From: Hydractinia symbiolongicarpus
Lineage: Eukaryota > Cnidaria > Hydrozoa > Anthoathecata > Hydractiniidae
Length of the DNA: 64,000 bases
Assembly (NCBI RefSeq): GCF_029227915.1
Contig: NC_079876.1
Location: 16,118,001 to 16,182,000 of the forward strand
Direction of reading: 5' to 3'
The notes under the pieces were generated by a model that was not told the DNA's origin, did not search any database, and saw only the letters and a list, made by a program, of their open reading frames with translations. Below, piece by piece: positions 40,501 through 52,500 of the stretch (the stretch's first letter is position 1; every line of letters starts with the position of its first letter). The translations under genes and the position numbers were made by a program.

Positions 40501-43500
40501 GAGTTACGGATTTAGAGCAAGATGACAAATGACATTATACTTAAAGGCCTGGAGGGAAAACAAGCCGTGTGAGGGAAAACAAGCCGTGTGTGAGAAAAAT
40601 CTTGATGAGCAAAATTTCTTAGTGAAAATTAGGAACCCGAGTCATCAAAGAATGAGAGTTAGATGACAGCAGTGTGTTCTGTGAGAAGAACTTAAGTAAA
40701 GATGTCAGTCTATACTAGAACGGCAACCGTATTGGTTGTCTAAAAATTGATTTAGATACTCTGGGTGATGGAAGAGGTGATCAACGATTCCATTATCATC
40801 ATTAGGATAATATTAATGGGACGATTATTGCGAAGGTCAGACCTCCCACCAGAAACGTTGAATACAAGAATGAGATGCCAGCTTCCAACAATATGAAAAA
40901 CAAGATTCGTCAATACACTTCTACGCTCCAGTCATTTAAGGCCGGGCAAAAAAAAATTAGTTTTTTTTACCAAAATATTTTTTCCGAAAAAGTTATCAGC
41001 AAATAATTAATCATCGTGCATGCGTATAAAAAGTTAATTTATGTTTTCGTTGAACCTGACGAGAAAGAAGACACGTAAACAAAAATGGTAGATTGTAGGC
41101 AGTGGCACACTGTTTGTGGCTGGTAGCTTTTCGCTGTTCATTTATTATTTCTTCACTACATTATCTCCCTCCTCCAAGCAATTTAACAACAGTTAAAATA
41201 CTCTTTACAATTTGGCTAGTTATATAAAATACAGATAAAAGTAAGTAAGCTAATTATATAATGTAATAATATAAGTTCTTAACCATACTCCTCTATAAAT
41301 TGAAACACCTAAAAATTTGGTTACTTTGATATTCAGCTACAGTTAAAAACATATATATGTATAATATAAAAAAGTAAAATATACTTTTTTCTAACCTAAA
41401 AGGAAACGCAAAAAAAAAAAAAAAAACACACTTATACAACTCTCATGCAATATCAACATTTTGTTCCATAAAACGACTTTTTTTCTGAAGTTTTCATGAG
41501 GCTAGCAGGACAGAAATAAGCATAACTTCTGGATGAAACAAGATTGTTGATGAGCCACAAAATTTTGTGTATCGGTAAAACTAATAAACTTGATTTTTTC
41601 TTTGATTTCTGTTTCTTTTCTAACACCGAAGTTTGGATTCTTGCTAACTTATCTTGGTAAATACCATGATTTCATTTGTTTGGGTTTCTTTTTAATTGAT
41701 CTCTCGCTTTGTCTAATCCATACATTTCGCCACTTCCTAATACCTTCTTTCTTTTCTTTTCTTTTCTTTTTTTACGGTAACAATTGGACTTTCTTTTGTA
41801 CAAAATGGTTGTGCCTTTCGAGATTTACTGCTTTTCGTGGTTGAATGGACAAGGACATCAATAGAGTGTTAACCGACGAATGCGATATCATACTTGAATT
41901 TAGACTTTCTACAGTCGTGCTGGCAGATGGATTTATATCAGAATCTACTATTTTTGGTGTTGTAGTTGGTGATGGTGTCTTGTTTGTAAGGGAAGGTGTG
42001 TCATCAAGAATATTATCTCCGTCGGTTTCTTTTTCAGTCATGAAAATAATTTTTTCAGGACGCTCTTCCTTCTCATCTTCTTCTGCTTCTATGGTAATTT
42101 CTTTGCGTACCTTGCTCAAAGCCAAATTAATAAATCTTATTTTAGGTGAAACTGAGGGCAGGACAACTTCACTTTGTTGCCACTTTTTCCCAAATATTTT
42201 TCAGCGTTTTTTTCAGTATCTTTTAGTGTTGTTGAACGAAAGTGGTGCAACTTGACCTGCTTGATGAAAATCTTTGTTTTGAGAGCCATCGAAAAACTCT
42301 ATACCATAATCATCTTCTCTCCACCATATTCCTTCTCCATAACATATGTAGTCACTCACTCTTTCAAGGTGACAAAACCATGATTTTTTGTGTTTTTCAA
42401 TGAAAGTTTTTGTGATGTAAGTGTTTTCATTTTTGTGTGATATATCTGGACATTTATATTTTTTCTCAATGTCATTCTCGTAGGACTTTCTTGGTACTTT
42501 CTTGCTGACTTCTCGTTCCGCTTATTAACGCAAAATTAAATTTCCTATAATATGGCCTGGATGATTTGATGAGGTGTTACCTGTGATGGATTTCAACATG
42601 TTGAAGATTCTTTCATCGTCTTCACAGTTAATGGAGCTCCCTGATATAATTCGATATTGCATAAGAGCATGAATCATCAAGTTATGAAAATATTTTCCAT
42701 AAAATTTACTTTGTGTAATATTGATGAAATCATCTTTGAAAAAATCTTTAAGCAGGTGGAAATGCTTGAAAGTCATGTGCATTGGAATATAATATACGTT
42801 GGATTTCAATTAAGGTGAGAAAAATCACTAAATTTTTATAGATTTCACTGATTTTATTTTCCAATGTTGCAGCCAATTCAATCAATCCTCTTCTGTAATC
42901 GCACGTCCTGTTGTTATCTCTACCACCGAATGAAATCTCATATGCATTTTCAAAGAATTTTCTTTCTATTTTGTCAAGGTGATGTGTCGATTCGGATAAA
43001 AGATTTTTTATATGTCCTGAAAGATCGTGCATCCGTTCTACTGAACAAATTTCGTAATCTTCAAGATAGTACTCAATCAAGGACTGATTGTTTGCGTTTT
43101 ATCTCATTCCGATGGCATAGAAATTTCACTGCCAGGAAATTTTTTTTTTTGACCTTCTAATTATTGCATTTCCATTATGTCTACACCTTCACTGATTAAA
43201 AAAGTCTTCACTATCTGACCACCGTTTTTTTTGAGTATTAACCATTTTCATTTTTCACTCCATATTTTCGTGCCAATTCTGACCAATTTCCAACTTTTAC
43301 TTTTTTATCCAAATTAGAATGTATTTCCTTGAGTAGGTTTTCCTTGTCCCATGTCATTTTATGCAAAACTCCTGTGTGGGTTTTTTGTTTCACTATTCCA
43401 ATACTCTCTTTATGTATTCGAGCACGGATTCGTGTTTCTGCAACTTCATGATTTAACTTGATGATTCAATTTTCAGCGCGCTAAAATTGCTGAAAATGGC

Positions 43501-46500
43501 AATGTTTTCAATTTTACAAACACTCCCCCCTAATTTCGTGTTTAAAAACAGAATACTTGCCGAAATCAGCAATAAAATGGAATGAAAACTACACCAGGTT
43601 GAAGAGCGTTATTGTATATATTGCCAAAAACAGCATTGTATATATTGCCAAAAACAGATTGTATATATTGCCAAAAACAGATTGTATATATTGCCAAAAA
43701 CAGCATTGTATATATTGCCAAAAACAGATTGTATATATTGCCAAAGAAGATTTGCTTATAAATGTTTAAAACGCAGTTCAAACATTTATAAGCAAATCTT
43801 TTATATAGAATAACCATTTGTTTTGTCCATTTTTAAAGAATCACAAACATTTACTAACGAACCAAGCAAAACAAATCAATTTATCAGAACTGAAATCAAT
43901 TTCATTGTAACAGACTTACACTATTCACTCCAATGAATGTAAACTGATTTACATACGCGTTTTTTTAACAACGTACATGGTTTTGGTATATAATGAGTGA
44001 AAGTCATGAAAAAAACTTACAATATGGAAATTATATCTTAAAGGACACAGATTATCCAGCACCGAAAGAGGCTTATGCTAAAGAATTTTTACGACTTGGT
44101 TACGATATTTGCCAGGATGAATGGGGGGATTCACCCACCAAAGGTATGTAATAAACACAAGGCAGTCCTTATAAGAATAAGAAACGCAGCAAGAGAACGG
44201 TGTGAGCTCCCTCCAAACACCACAATTCAAGACTTCAAAAAACATTGTGAAAACTGTGAAGTATGCAATGGAACACCTAAAACGCCAGGAAGAAAGAGGA
44301 AACGTGTGTCTAGGGCTGGTCGTGGTCGAGGTAGAATTACTATCACTCAAGAAGAATCCGCCAAATGCGACGATGAAGATGATAACAACGGACCTCTTTT
44401 AAATGCAATTGACGCGTTTCGGAAACTTAAAACCAATAGTGAATTGGACGATTTCTTTAAAACAATATTCACTGATATTACTGAAGAACGACTCACATTG
44501 ATATCCTCTTTGGTTGGGAACAAAATAAACCATGCAGTAAAAAAGAATGCATCAGAATTAAATAGTAAATACAAACAGATAAACAATCTCAGCAGTTATG
44601 ACACTTTCCATTTAGGGTTAGGGTTAGGGTTAGTTGAAAGTAACAGAAATTTGGTAACCTATTTAAAAACAATATTTGGAATAGCTGCTAATCCTAACAA
44701 AAGACAGGTTTATCTTCTTTCAAGAGTAATCGAGGGGATTTACAAGCGCAATTATGGAAATATTGTTTACTTGTTAGCTTTTTAAAAAATCTTCAAACTT
44801 ACGTCGAAGCAGGATCAAGACAAGTGGTTGATCTGAATGGAGCTGCTACAGGTGGTGAACAGTATGACACAATTAGCAATTGGTTGACAGATTTAGCAAG
44901 CTTACCAGTTATTCCACCTGACAGTGATGTAGGTCATGCCTTTGATAATAATCAAAAAGTTGGAAAGACCTGGCATGTTGCTGTTGAAAACAAAGTAAAA
45001 TTGTTGGTGATAACAACTCATACATGGATATCTCTTGATAAATCAGGTCACCCTCAAGAAAAAATGTATCTTAAACCAGTTCAATGGTATGAAGACAAAT
45101 CTTTAGTTAGAAAGATCAGCGACGCAAAATATCCAGTATTTTTAGAATTACACAAAGAACACTACAACAGCTTATACCATATAATCGACAAAAATATCAA
45201 ATCAGTTGTAGCTGAACAAAAAACCACAGAAGGATCGGTTACTGATTTTATTGACGAAAAAATAGAAAGGCAATCATCCCTGATATGTATTGCTTGTGAA
45301 AAAAATGGATTGGTGATACCTTAACAAAAAACGAAACGAAAATGTGATATATGTCATTTACAGTTAACTAAAGCCGTCAAGAAATCTTCTAAGACCACAA
45401 AACAAAAAACCTCCGTTTATTGATGTTGAAACAAAGAAACTTCACAAGAAACCTACGGAGGAATCGAATAGGAGATACGAGCAAATAAAATAAAATCACC
45501 AACCTGAAATTCCACAAGTTACGGTTGGTTAATTCAAATTTTAATTCATTAATCCAAATTTATACCAAAAGTGTACAGAAGTTTTGAGAAAAATTGGAAA
45601 GGAAGCTGGAATAGAACGGTATGGTGGTAAAAAACGCCAATGGCTTATAGTTGAATGTGATGGTCTACCATTTCAATTGTGTTTTAACATTATCAAGGAG
45701 ACATACACTTGTTCAATCCGTAACACGTCTCACTTCAAAAAGGAAACTTTTGTTAAACACAGTATGAGCAAACATAATGAACTTGTTGGTTATTATCGGG
45801 AATTTGACTGGGTTTTACTAAAACCTGTTGGTGGGCACATTGAAATGAATTCTATCAAAGCTTTCTGCGAATTAAACTGGGAGCCCTATCTCAGCAAGCT
45901 ATGTCATCTAATGGGATACAAAACTGATAGTGCACAGTTTGTCGCAAAGAAATGTAAAGATCACCATCAGGCGTGGGAGTTATTGCTAATCTTTTTTTTG
46001 GGATCACTACGGGTGTTGATTGTTTTGTACGTCAGAGCACAGCTGCAAACATGCAAATGTTCAGAACTTAGTGTTGAGGGTTTCCGAGGTTTTACAAGCG
46101 AAATGGAATCATGTCCAAATTATATTTACTTGTGCAGTCAGATTACCAATTATACCTTTGCTATTATTAATTTTCGTATGGCATTACAGCGTAATAATAT
46201 AAAGTTGCCCAAGGTGGTGTTTACAAGTTTAGTGATATGTTTTGGGAAGACGGCACCCATTCTACCGGTTGATAGAATTTCACTTCCTCATGCAAATGTT
46301 TACAATTCAAGAAGACGTTAAACCAGTTTACGAAAAGTACTTCTCCATAAGTAACAAAATTATATTTCATGTCTTTTCTTTCAAAAAGCTCCCATGATAA
46401 AATAAAATTTATTTTAGGATGGATTGCGAAGTCTGGTGTTCCAACGGAAAATATGTGGAAAAATGTATGCCAAAATTACGACCTACTTCAAGAGCCTAAA

Positions 46501-49500
46501 TCAAAGCATTTCGAAATGGTTGATTTTAAAAATTCTTCCTTTTCGGGGTACAGGCATCACAAACGAGCTTACGAACAAAATAAACAAATGGAGAGTTTCA
46601 ATTGATAGAAAGCAACTCGACCAAGAGTTGATTAATTTTACTAAGCTGGCTAAAATAAAACAATTTTACACGGTTGCGAAAAACTTTTGTTAATAACGAA
46701 CAGTTGATGCACGCAGTTTATATTACACCAGAGGAAAGAAGAGAACTCAACGACGTGAGAAGGAAGACAAAGGAAACAATAAAAGTGTACATAACCAATT
46801 ATATTTCGCGAATTTTATGCAAACACACACAGGAGTATTTTCAAAGTCTGCTAAATGATTTAAAGGACAGTCACGCTCCACTTGTCGATTTTTTTCTGGA
46901 ACGTAAAGAGTTTGTTGAGCAAAATGATTAACGCTATGTCTTTTTAATTAATAAATCACAAAAAATATTGGAAACTGTATTGTAAATCTAAGTCTGAGGA
47001 CGAAAACAAATTACTAGTATATATATCTATTGTAGGGCATATGTCTCAACAAGGTATTACTTATGTATACTTTTTAACTCTTATCCACAAAATTTGCCGC
47101 ACTTTTAGACCCACTATCTGTTCTAGCTACGTTAAGACGTGATATGATATTATAATTTTTTGCAAATTTCACAATAAAATTTCAGTTTTTCAATGTTCTC
47201 TTTGCTCATTTTTTTTATCTTTGCGCAACGGTCGCACACCAATTTGCTACAAATACAACACTCTATCCAGCGTTCGTTGTGTGCACGTTCCCACCATTTT
47301 TTTCACACGATGTGAAGCAGCAATCATTTTTCGCAATTTTTTTTTTGGTAGAAATGGAATGCAGGGTGGCCTCTTTTCGTCAACTTTTTTGGCTTGTCGC
47401 ACATAAGTTCTTTTAGTTTTGGTTGACGATGAACAATCCAATGCCACCTTCTTTTTAGGTTTTTTCGCAGGCTGTGGTAGCCTTTTTTTCACTGGCCAGA
47501 GTGTGCTCACGTTACTTGATCCTTGTTCCACTACAAAATCGGCGACTAAATTTTTTACAGCTTGTGCAGCACCAGGAATACTATGTCGTAGTTGTTCCGG
47601 AAGTTTATCTACAACGGGAGATGACACCGATTTTACTTCTGGCAGCTCTTTCGGTAATGATAGATTTTCATCCACCCACTTGTGTACAAATTGCTGGCCT
47701 ACTTCAACGAGTGGGTTTCCGTCCAATAACAGCTTTTTGAAGTCTGGTGACCCCGTCATAATAATTTTGCCAAGCTTATTCCGGACGATTGTAACCACTG
47801 GAAGACCGGTATAAGCATGAAGCTCCATGGTTTTTTTCCTTAAGGTGTTGGTTCGCTTACAACGTTTTTCTGCAAGCCTTTTGCTGACGATCGACTAACC
47901 ATAGATGCTCTAGAATGGTACGGTTCGTTTGAAATCAAATTCACGTGCTTATACCGAGTGGAAAGTGTGCCTAAATCCATTACATGGCACTGTACATGCC
48001 TTGGTAAATCATTCCAACAGACAGATATAAGAGAAGATATTTAATAATACTCCACATTAAACAATATCTGAAAGAAGCATCTTTTCAGCAAAAAAAACGC
48101 AAGTGAATAACGTCAATACAAGCCGAGATATAAGAAAATGAATCAAAATTGAGAAAGCTCGGCCTTAAATGACTTGAGCAGTTTGGGCTTTAATAAGTAA
48201 CCACAGCACATGACAGGATGTAAATATAAAGAAGTTAGATAAATAAGTTTAACTGTTTTGTAGATATATAAGTTTAGTTATTGTGATTCTAATAAAAGAG
48301 GAAGCACTTTTACAATAACACCTGTAATGCTACGGCTTAGCAAGTGTGAAGACATTGTGGTGTATAAATAATGATAAATACATGGCCTATTAATTATCTA
48401 TGGAATTAAAATTTCTTAAAATGTTATTAATTCTGCAGCAGATTTCTTTTTATTGTGCTTAACTTCTAATTTGTATGGATATTGCAGCCTTTCATGTTAT
48501 TTCAATTTTTCTCTTATCAGAAGTCATTTCTTGGTTATAATATTACTCTTTTAATTGTATTGACTGTAGCATGAAATGTATATGTTCTAAACATGTACAC
48601 TTCTAAAAAATATAATCATAGTAGCGCAGTTCTCACCTAGGTCATGATGATTTATGACTTGATAAGGTCTACTTCTACAATTTTTACTAAAGACAGTAGA
48701 GGAAGTGTTATCCTTGAAATTGTAATATGGATTATAAAAACTCTTAAATTCCGAAAAAACTTGACATTAATATTATGAAAAGTGTCGCTCCTATGTCCTG
48801 AAAAACCTTAAAACAGGTTCATCTTGTACAGCGTACTTCACAAATAGTCGTAGAAACAACGTATAGTTCAAAAAATATATTATAATTGTTTACTTGAACT
48901 CTCAAAAAAGGAAATAGCTCTTAAAAATGCATGTTGTTCACCCTCAAGAGGACTTTTTATATGACTGTCAGTGATCTCCTGTTGCCGAGTAAAATATTAA
49001 TTTTAAGGTAAGTATGCTGTAACAATAATTTCTCATTCAAATTATATTTAATAAGAAATTTAAAATTGTTTTTTTCAGGCCATATAAGTGCCAAACTAAA
49101 AATGTAACAATTTTAGAATTAAAAAGTTTTTTAGGAGATTTATGTTACTTGCATCAGATATATGAAGTAAAAAATTGTATACAGTATCAATAAAGCTTGC
49201 ACGTCAAGACATATTAATAGTATTATTATTTTTTCAAGCTGTTTTTATGCTTTAAGCTGCCATAAATATAACATAAATATAACATAACATAATAAAAAAA
49301 AATCATTTAAAAAAGACTTAATCACAAACAGGATCAGCAACTTACTGGGTCTTGTTAAATTTTCTACAACGTAGACTAAGTTAGGAAGAAACTAATAGAT
49401 TTCTCCTCAAAATGGTGTTAATGATGAATAACATAACATTTACGCATTTAAAAGCTAGTTGTATAAATATTAGTCATGCTCTCAATTTCTCACACGTTGT

Positions 49501-52500
49501 TCAAAAATTTTAACAGCAAACTTATGTACTAGTTATCACCCTTTGTCTTGTACAATATGGTTTCAAGCTTTCAGGAGAGTAAAATACCTGCAAAGGTTGA
49601 ATAATGTGAAAAATATAATCTGAACGTTTTAAGTTGAATATATATGTTTAAAACAAAACATTTTGTTAAAACGCAAGGCATTTCAAGGAGCGCATACAAC
49701 AATAATTTAACCTGTCTTGTGACAACTTAAAACTAAAAGCTCAAAACTGATAAGAACTTAGCTAATTCTATTCATTTTCCTTGATTAACCCCTTAACTTT
49801 GATATGTTGTGAAGTAAAAAACAATTGATAATCTTTCGATAAGTGTTTTAGCCTTTTGTTTTCACCTGTTTCACCATTTTAATCTGTCCTCTTAGCCAAT
49901 TACATTCGAAATATTTTCAGGAAGTTTTTAAGAATAACAGTTGCATTTTTTCATTATTTTACAACTGTTACCATTACAAAAAATATTATACCTTGTTAGA
50001 TGCTCCGCTTTTGACAATACTTAAAGACTTCAAATTACTACCAAATCGCACTTGAAAATTATGCACAGGTTTTGTTGCATTAGTTTGAACAAGTATACCG
50101 GTAAATGTAACCTCCATGCCAAAATCATATCTTAAGAACTCTCCAGCTGATGAACACCAAGAATTAGAAGAATATAAGTTTGGTGACAACACTGTAGTGG
50201 TATCATTCATTTTTGGATTAAAGTCTGGATTCATCGAAGAAGAACATGCTAAATAAAGACCGCAAATGTAGAAAACAAAAATAAGCCAATATAATAGAAT
50301 TGCAATGTAAAAAATACTTATAAAGTACTTGTCATCTAACAAAATAGAGTATGGAAAAATCAGCTAGAATTGTCTGTTAGCCATGATTTATATATAGACT
50401 CTATAGGTCTAAAAAAATTTCCAAAATTCAGTCTAAAACAAACACCTGGTTTGCCTATGTATTTATTCGAGTAAATCATTATACAGATAGGGATTCTGTA
50501 CTCAAGCCGCATTTATAGCTGTGTGCAAAATAAATCTCTAGGTTTTGTGAAACCTGGCACCATAAAAGAATGCAAATCAAAGGCATTATAACACAGAAGG
50601 TTAATAAAATAAACTACTTACTCTCTGAACATCCATATAATTCAACTTTTATACACACGGCTGTGCTAGACTCCTTGTAAATGCGGACATGACGGGCTGT
50701 GAATGCATTTTGATAAAACCAATGCCGTTTTGTGTATTTGTTGCCAGGATATGCAAAGTTCTATAAATATACAGTCTACATTTTTCCTGGATAATGGTTG
50801 CAATAATAAAGAAAATAACCAATTATATAAATACAGAAAAAAACTGACTCAGCTATTTTCCCTGGAATGATCACAACTTTCTCTAATAAACAATGCGAGT
50901 TATTCTGGACCCCATGAAAAATAACAAACGCAGACACAGATATATTGAGGTGTGTTAAAAGGGGTTAATGTATCTTTACAATAATATTGTTTATAATCTA
51001 CAACTCTTTTGTTTTACCTACCCAAACCCACTACCATCTAACCAAACTAACATTTTTATTGTCATATTTTAGTGATTTCTTTGCACAAGGGAAAACCTTT
51101 TTTTGACAATTTTTAAAAAAAGGATTTTATTTTATTTTATTACAAGTATAAATAATTTTTTATTTGCTTAAATCCAACTATCTCCAAAAATATAAGTCTC
51201 ACTTTTTATTATATTATTTGCGAAAGGTGAACTTAGCATGTGTGTATTGCTACACGTCTATCCTCAAAAGTATAGTAAAATTTTACAATATACAAAGCCT
51301 TAAATTTTTCCTAGTTTTAAGCTGCCTGAAACTGTTTATGTGCTGACTGACTAACCCTGCAAACTTGTTCATCCGTTCCAATTCGATTTGGTCTAAAACA
51401 AATTTTTACATGATCAAAACATGTGTATCTTAATTTTAAAGATTCGAATTTGTGCAATATTTTGTTATAATTTTTACAAAACCGGTTAATCAATATATTT
51501 TTGACGAACCCCAAAATCTCGAATTTAACAAACAAGTTAAAAACAAGTTAAAAAATCAGCAAAAGCTTTTCAATATATTATCATTATCAGTGCTACACAC
51601 AACTGTAAAATTGTTTGTAGAGAATTTATTTAGATTGAATATTTTGCACTGTACTTAAAAAACACATGCCAAATTTATCTGGGCCTGATAAAACATTTAG
51701 TCCTCAACCTAGTACACGTCTTATCTACCTGACTTGTTTTAAAATAAAAATTGCTTTTATTGTTTTCTGCACATTTTTTATTGTGAAAATTTATATGCTG
51801 TCAACAACATTAAAAAATGGCTTATTTTAGAAACACGGAACTATAATAATAGTGAAACTTCATCAAACAAAATTACAGTTATAGCCTCTTTTACTTTAAG
51901 GAAAAGGATGGTTTTTCATCCCGCTGACACCTAAATAGCCGCAGGGACTAATTCCCTTGGAATTTGTTTTTAAAATTGTGATAATATAAATTTATATTTA
52001 TATATATATTTGATAAAGGTAACAATGAGAAATTTACCTGAAGTACTAATAGTATAAACTGTTTACGACTACAGTGGAAACTTATATATAAATCATAAAA
52101 TTGCAAAAGTTTATTTAAAAAAAAAATTAATTTTAGATATTGGGAAAGTAGTTCTTGTCATAGTAATTAATGTATGGATTTAGGAAAATTTTCCCTTTAA
52201 AAATACAACTGTAGATACATGTGGTCATAAAAATTCGATAAGATCATAACAGTTGATGCTAGCATACTTGCAAGATATATGGATTAATTTTGAGATAACA
52301 AGACAGCAAGCTGTGATGATGGAACTGGTCTAACGATCCTTGAAGTTAAAATTGTAGAGGTTACACCCTCTAAAGATCAAAACGCAATGCAAGATCTCCC
52401 TTTTTGCAAGGATAATCTGTAGATTCAAGGTAATTGAACCAAACAACCCTCTCTACACAATACAATACGTACAACTAACGGTCAGAACTCAAAACCTGAC

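Larger units (their letters stand above)
40931..48176. mobile_element. Large TIR DNA transposon, about 7.25 kb, degenerate
   Basis: The left terminus CTCCAGTCATTTAAGGCC near 40931 reappears inverted at 48153-48176 as GGCCTTAAATGACTTGAG. About 20 of 22 terminal bases match. Between them are a minus-strand gene (41.8-43.46 kb), a repeat-rich divergent intergenic block (43.6-43.99 kb), a plus-strand gene (43.99-46.93 kb) and a minus-strand open frame (47.25-47.83 kb). All but the last are frameshifted. I could not identify a target-site duplication, so the exact ends and superfamily are open. The plus-strand protein recalls the transposon-borne DUF6589 type, from memory. Confidence 0.6.
40356..49991 (-). 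other. Large intron (9.6 kb) within the second discoidin domain of module A
   Basis: Joins exon 6 (phase 0 donor) and exon 7 (phase 0 acceptor) of the phosphatase. In module B the same intron is only about 0.7 kb. The extra length comes mostly from the TIR transposon at 40.93-48.18 kb and a dispersed repeat at 49.1-49.6 kb. A short direct repeat of GGAAAACAAGCCGTGTG occurs twice at 40550-40590. The remainder shows no gene. Confidence 0.6.

Noticed and set aside
41845-42255. 136-codon plus-strand open frame in the transposon
   Set aside because: It mirrors the acidic tail of the minus-strand gene; its own translation has no plausible fold.
43611-43746. Regularly spaced repeats suggesting a CRISPR array
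   Set aside because: The units are directly adjacent with no unique spacers, and the genome is eukaryotic; it is a minisatellite.
44611-44633. Chromosome end (telomere)
   Set aside because: Only three and a half repeats, inside a coding sequence and flanked by ordinary DNA on both sides.
47419-47814. 131-codon plus-strand open frame
   Set aside because: It is the complement of the 193-codon minus-strand frame, which has a better start, composition and length.
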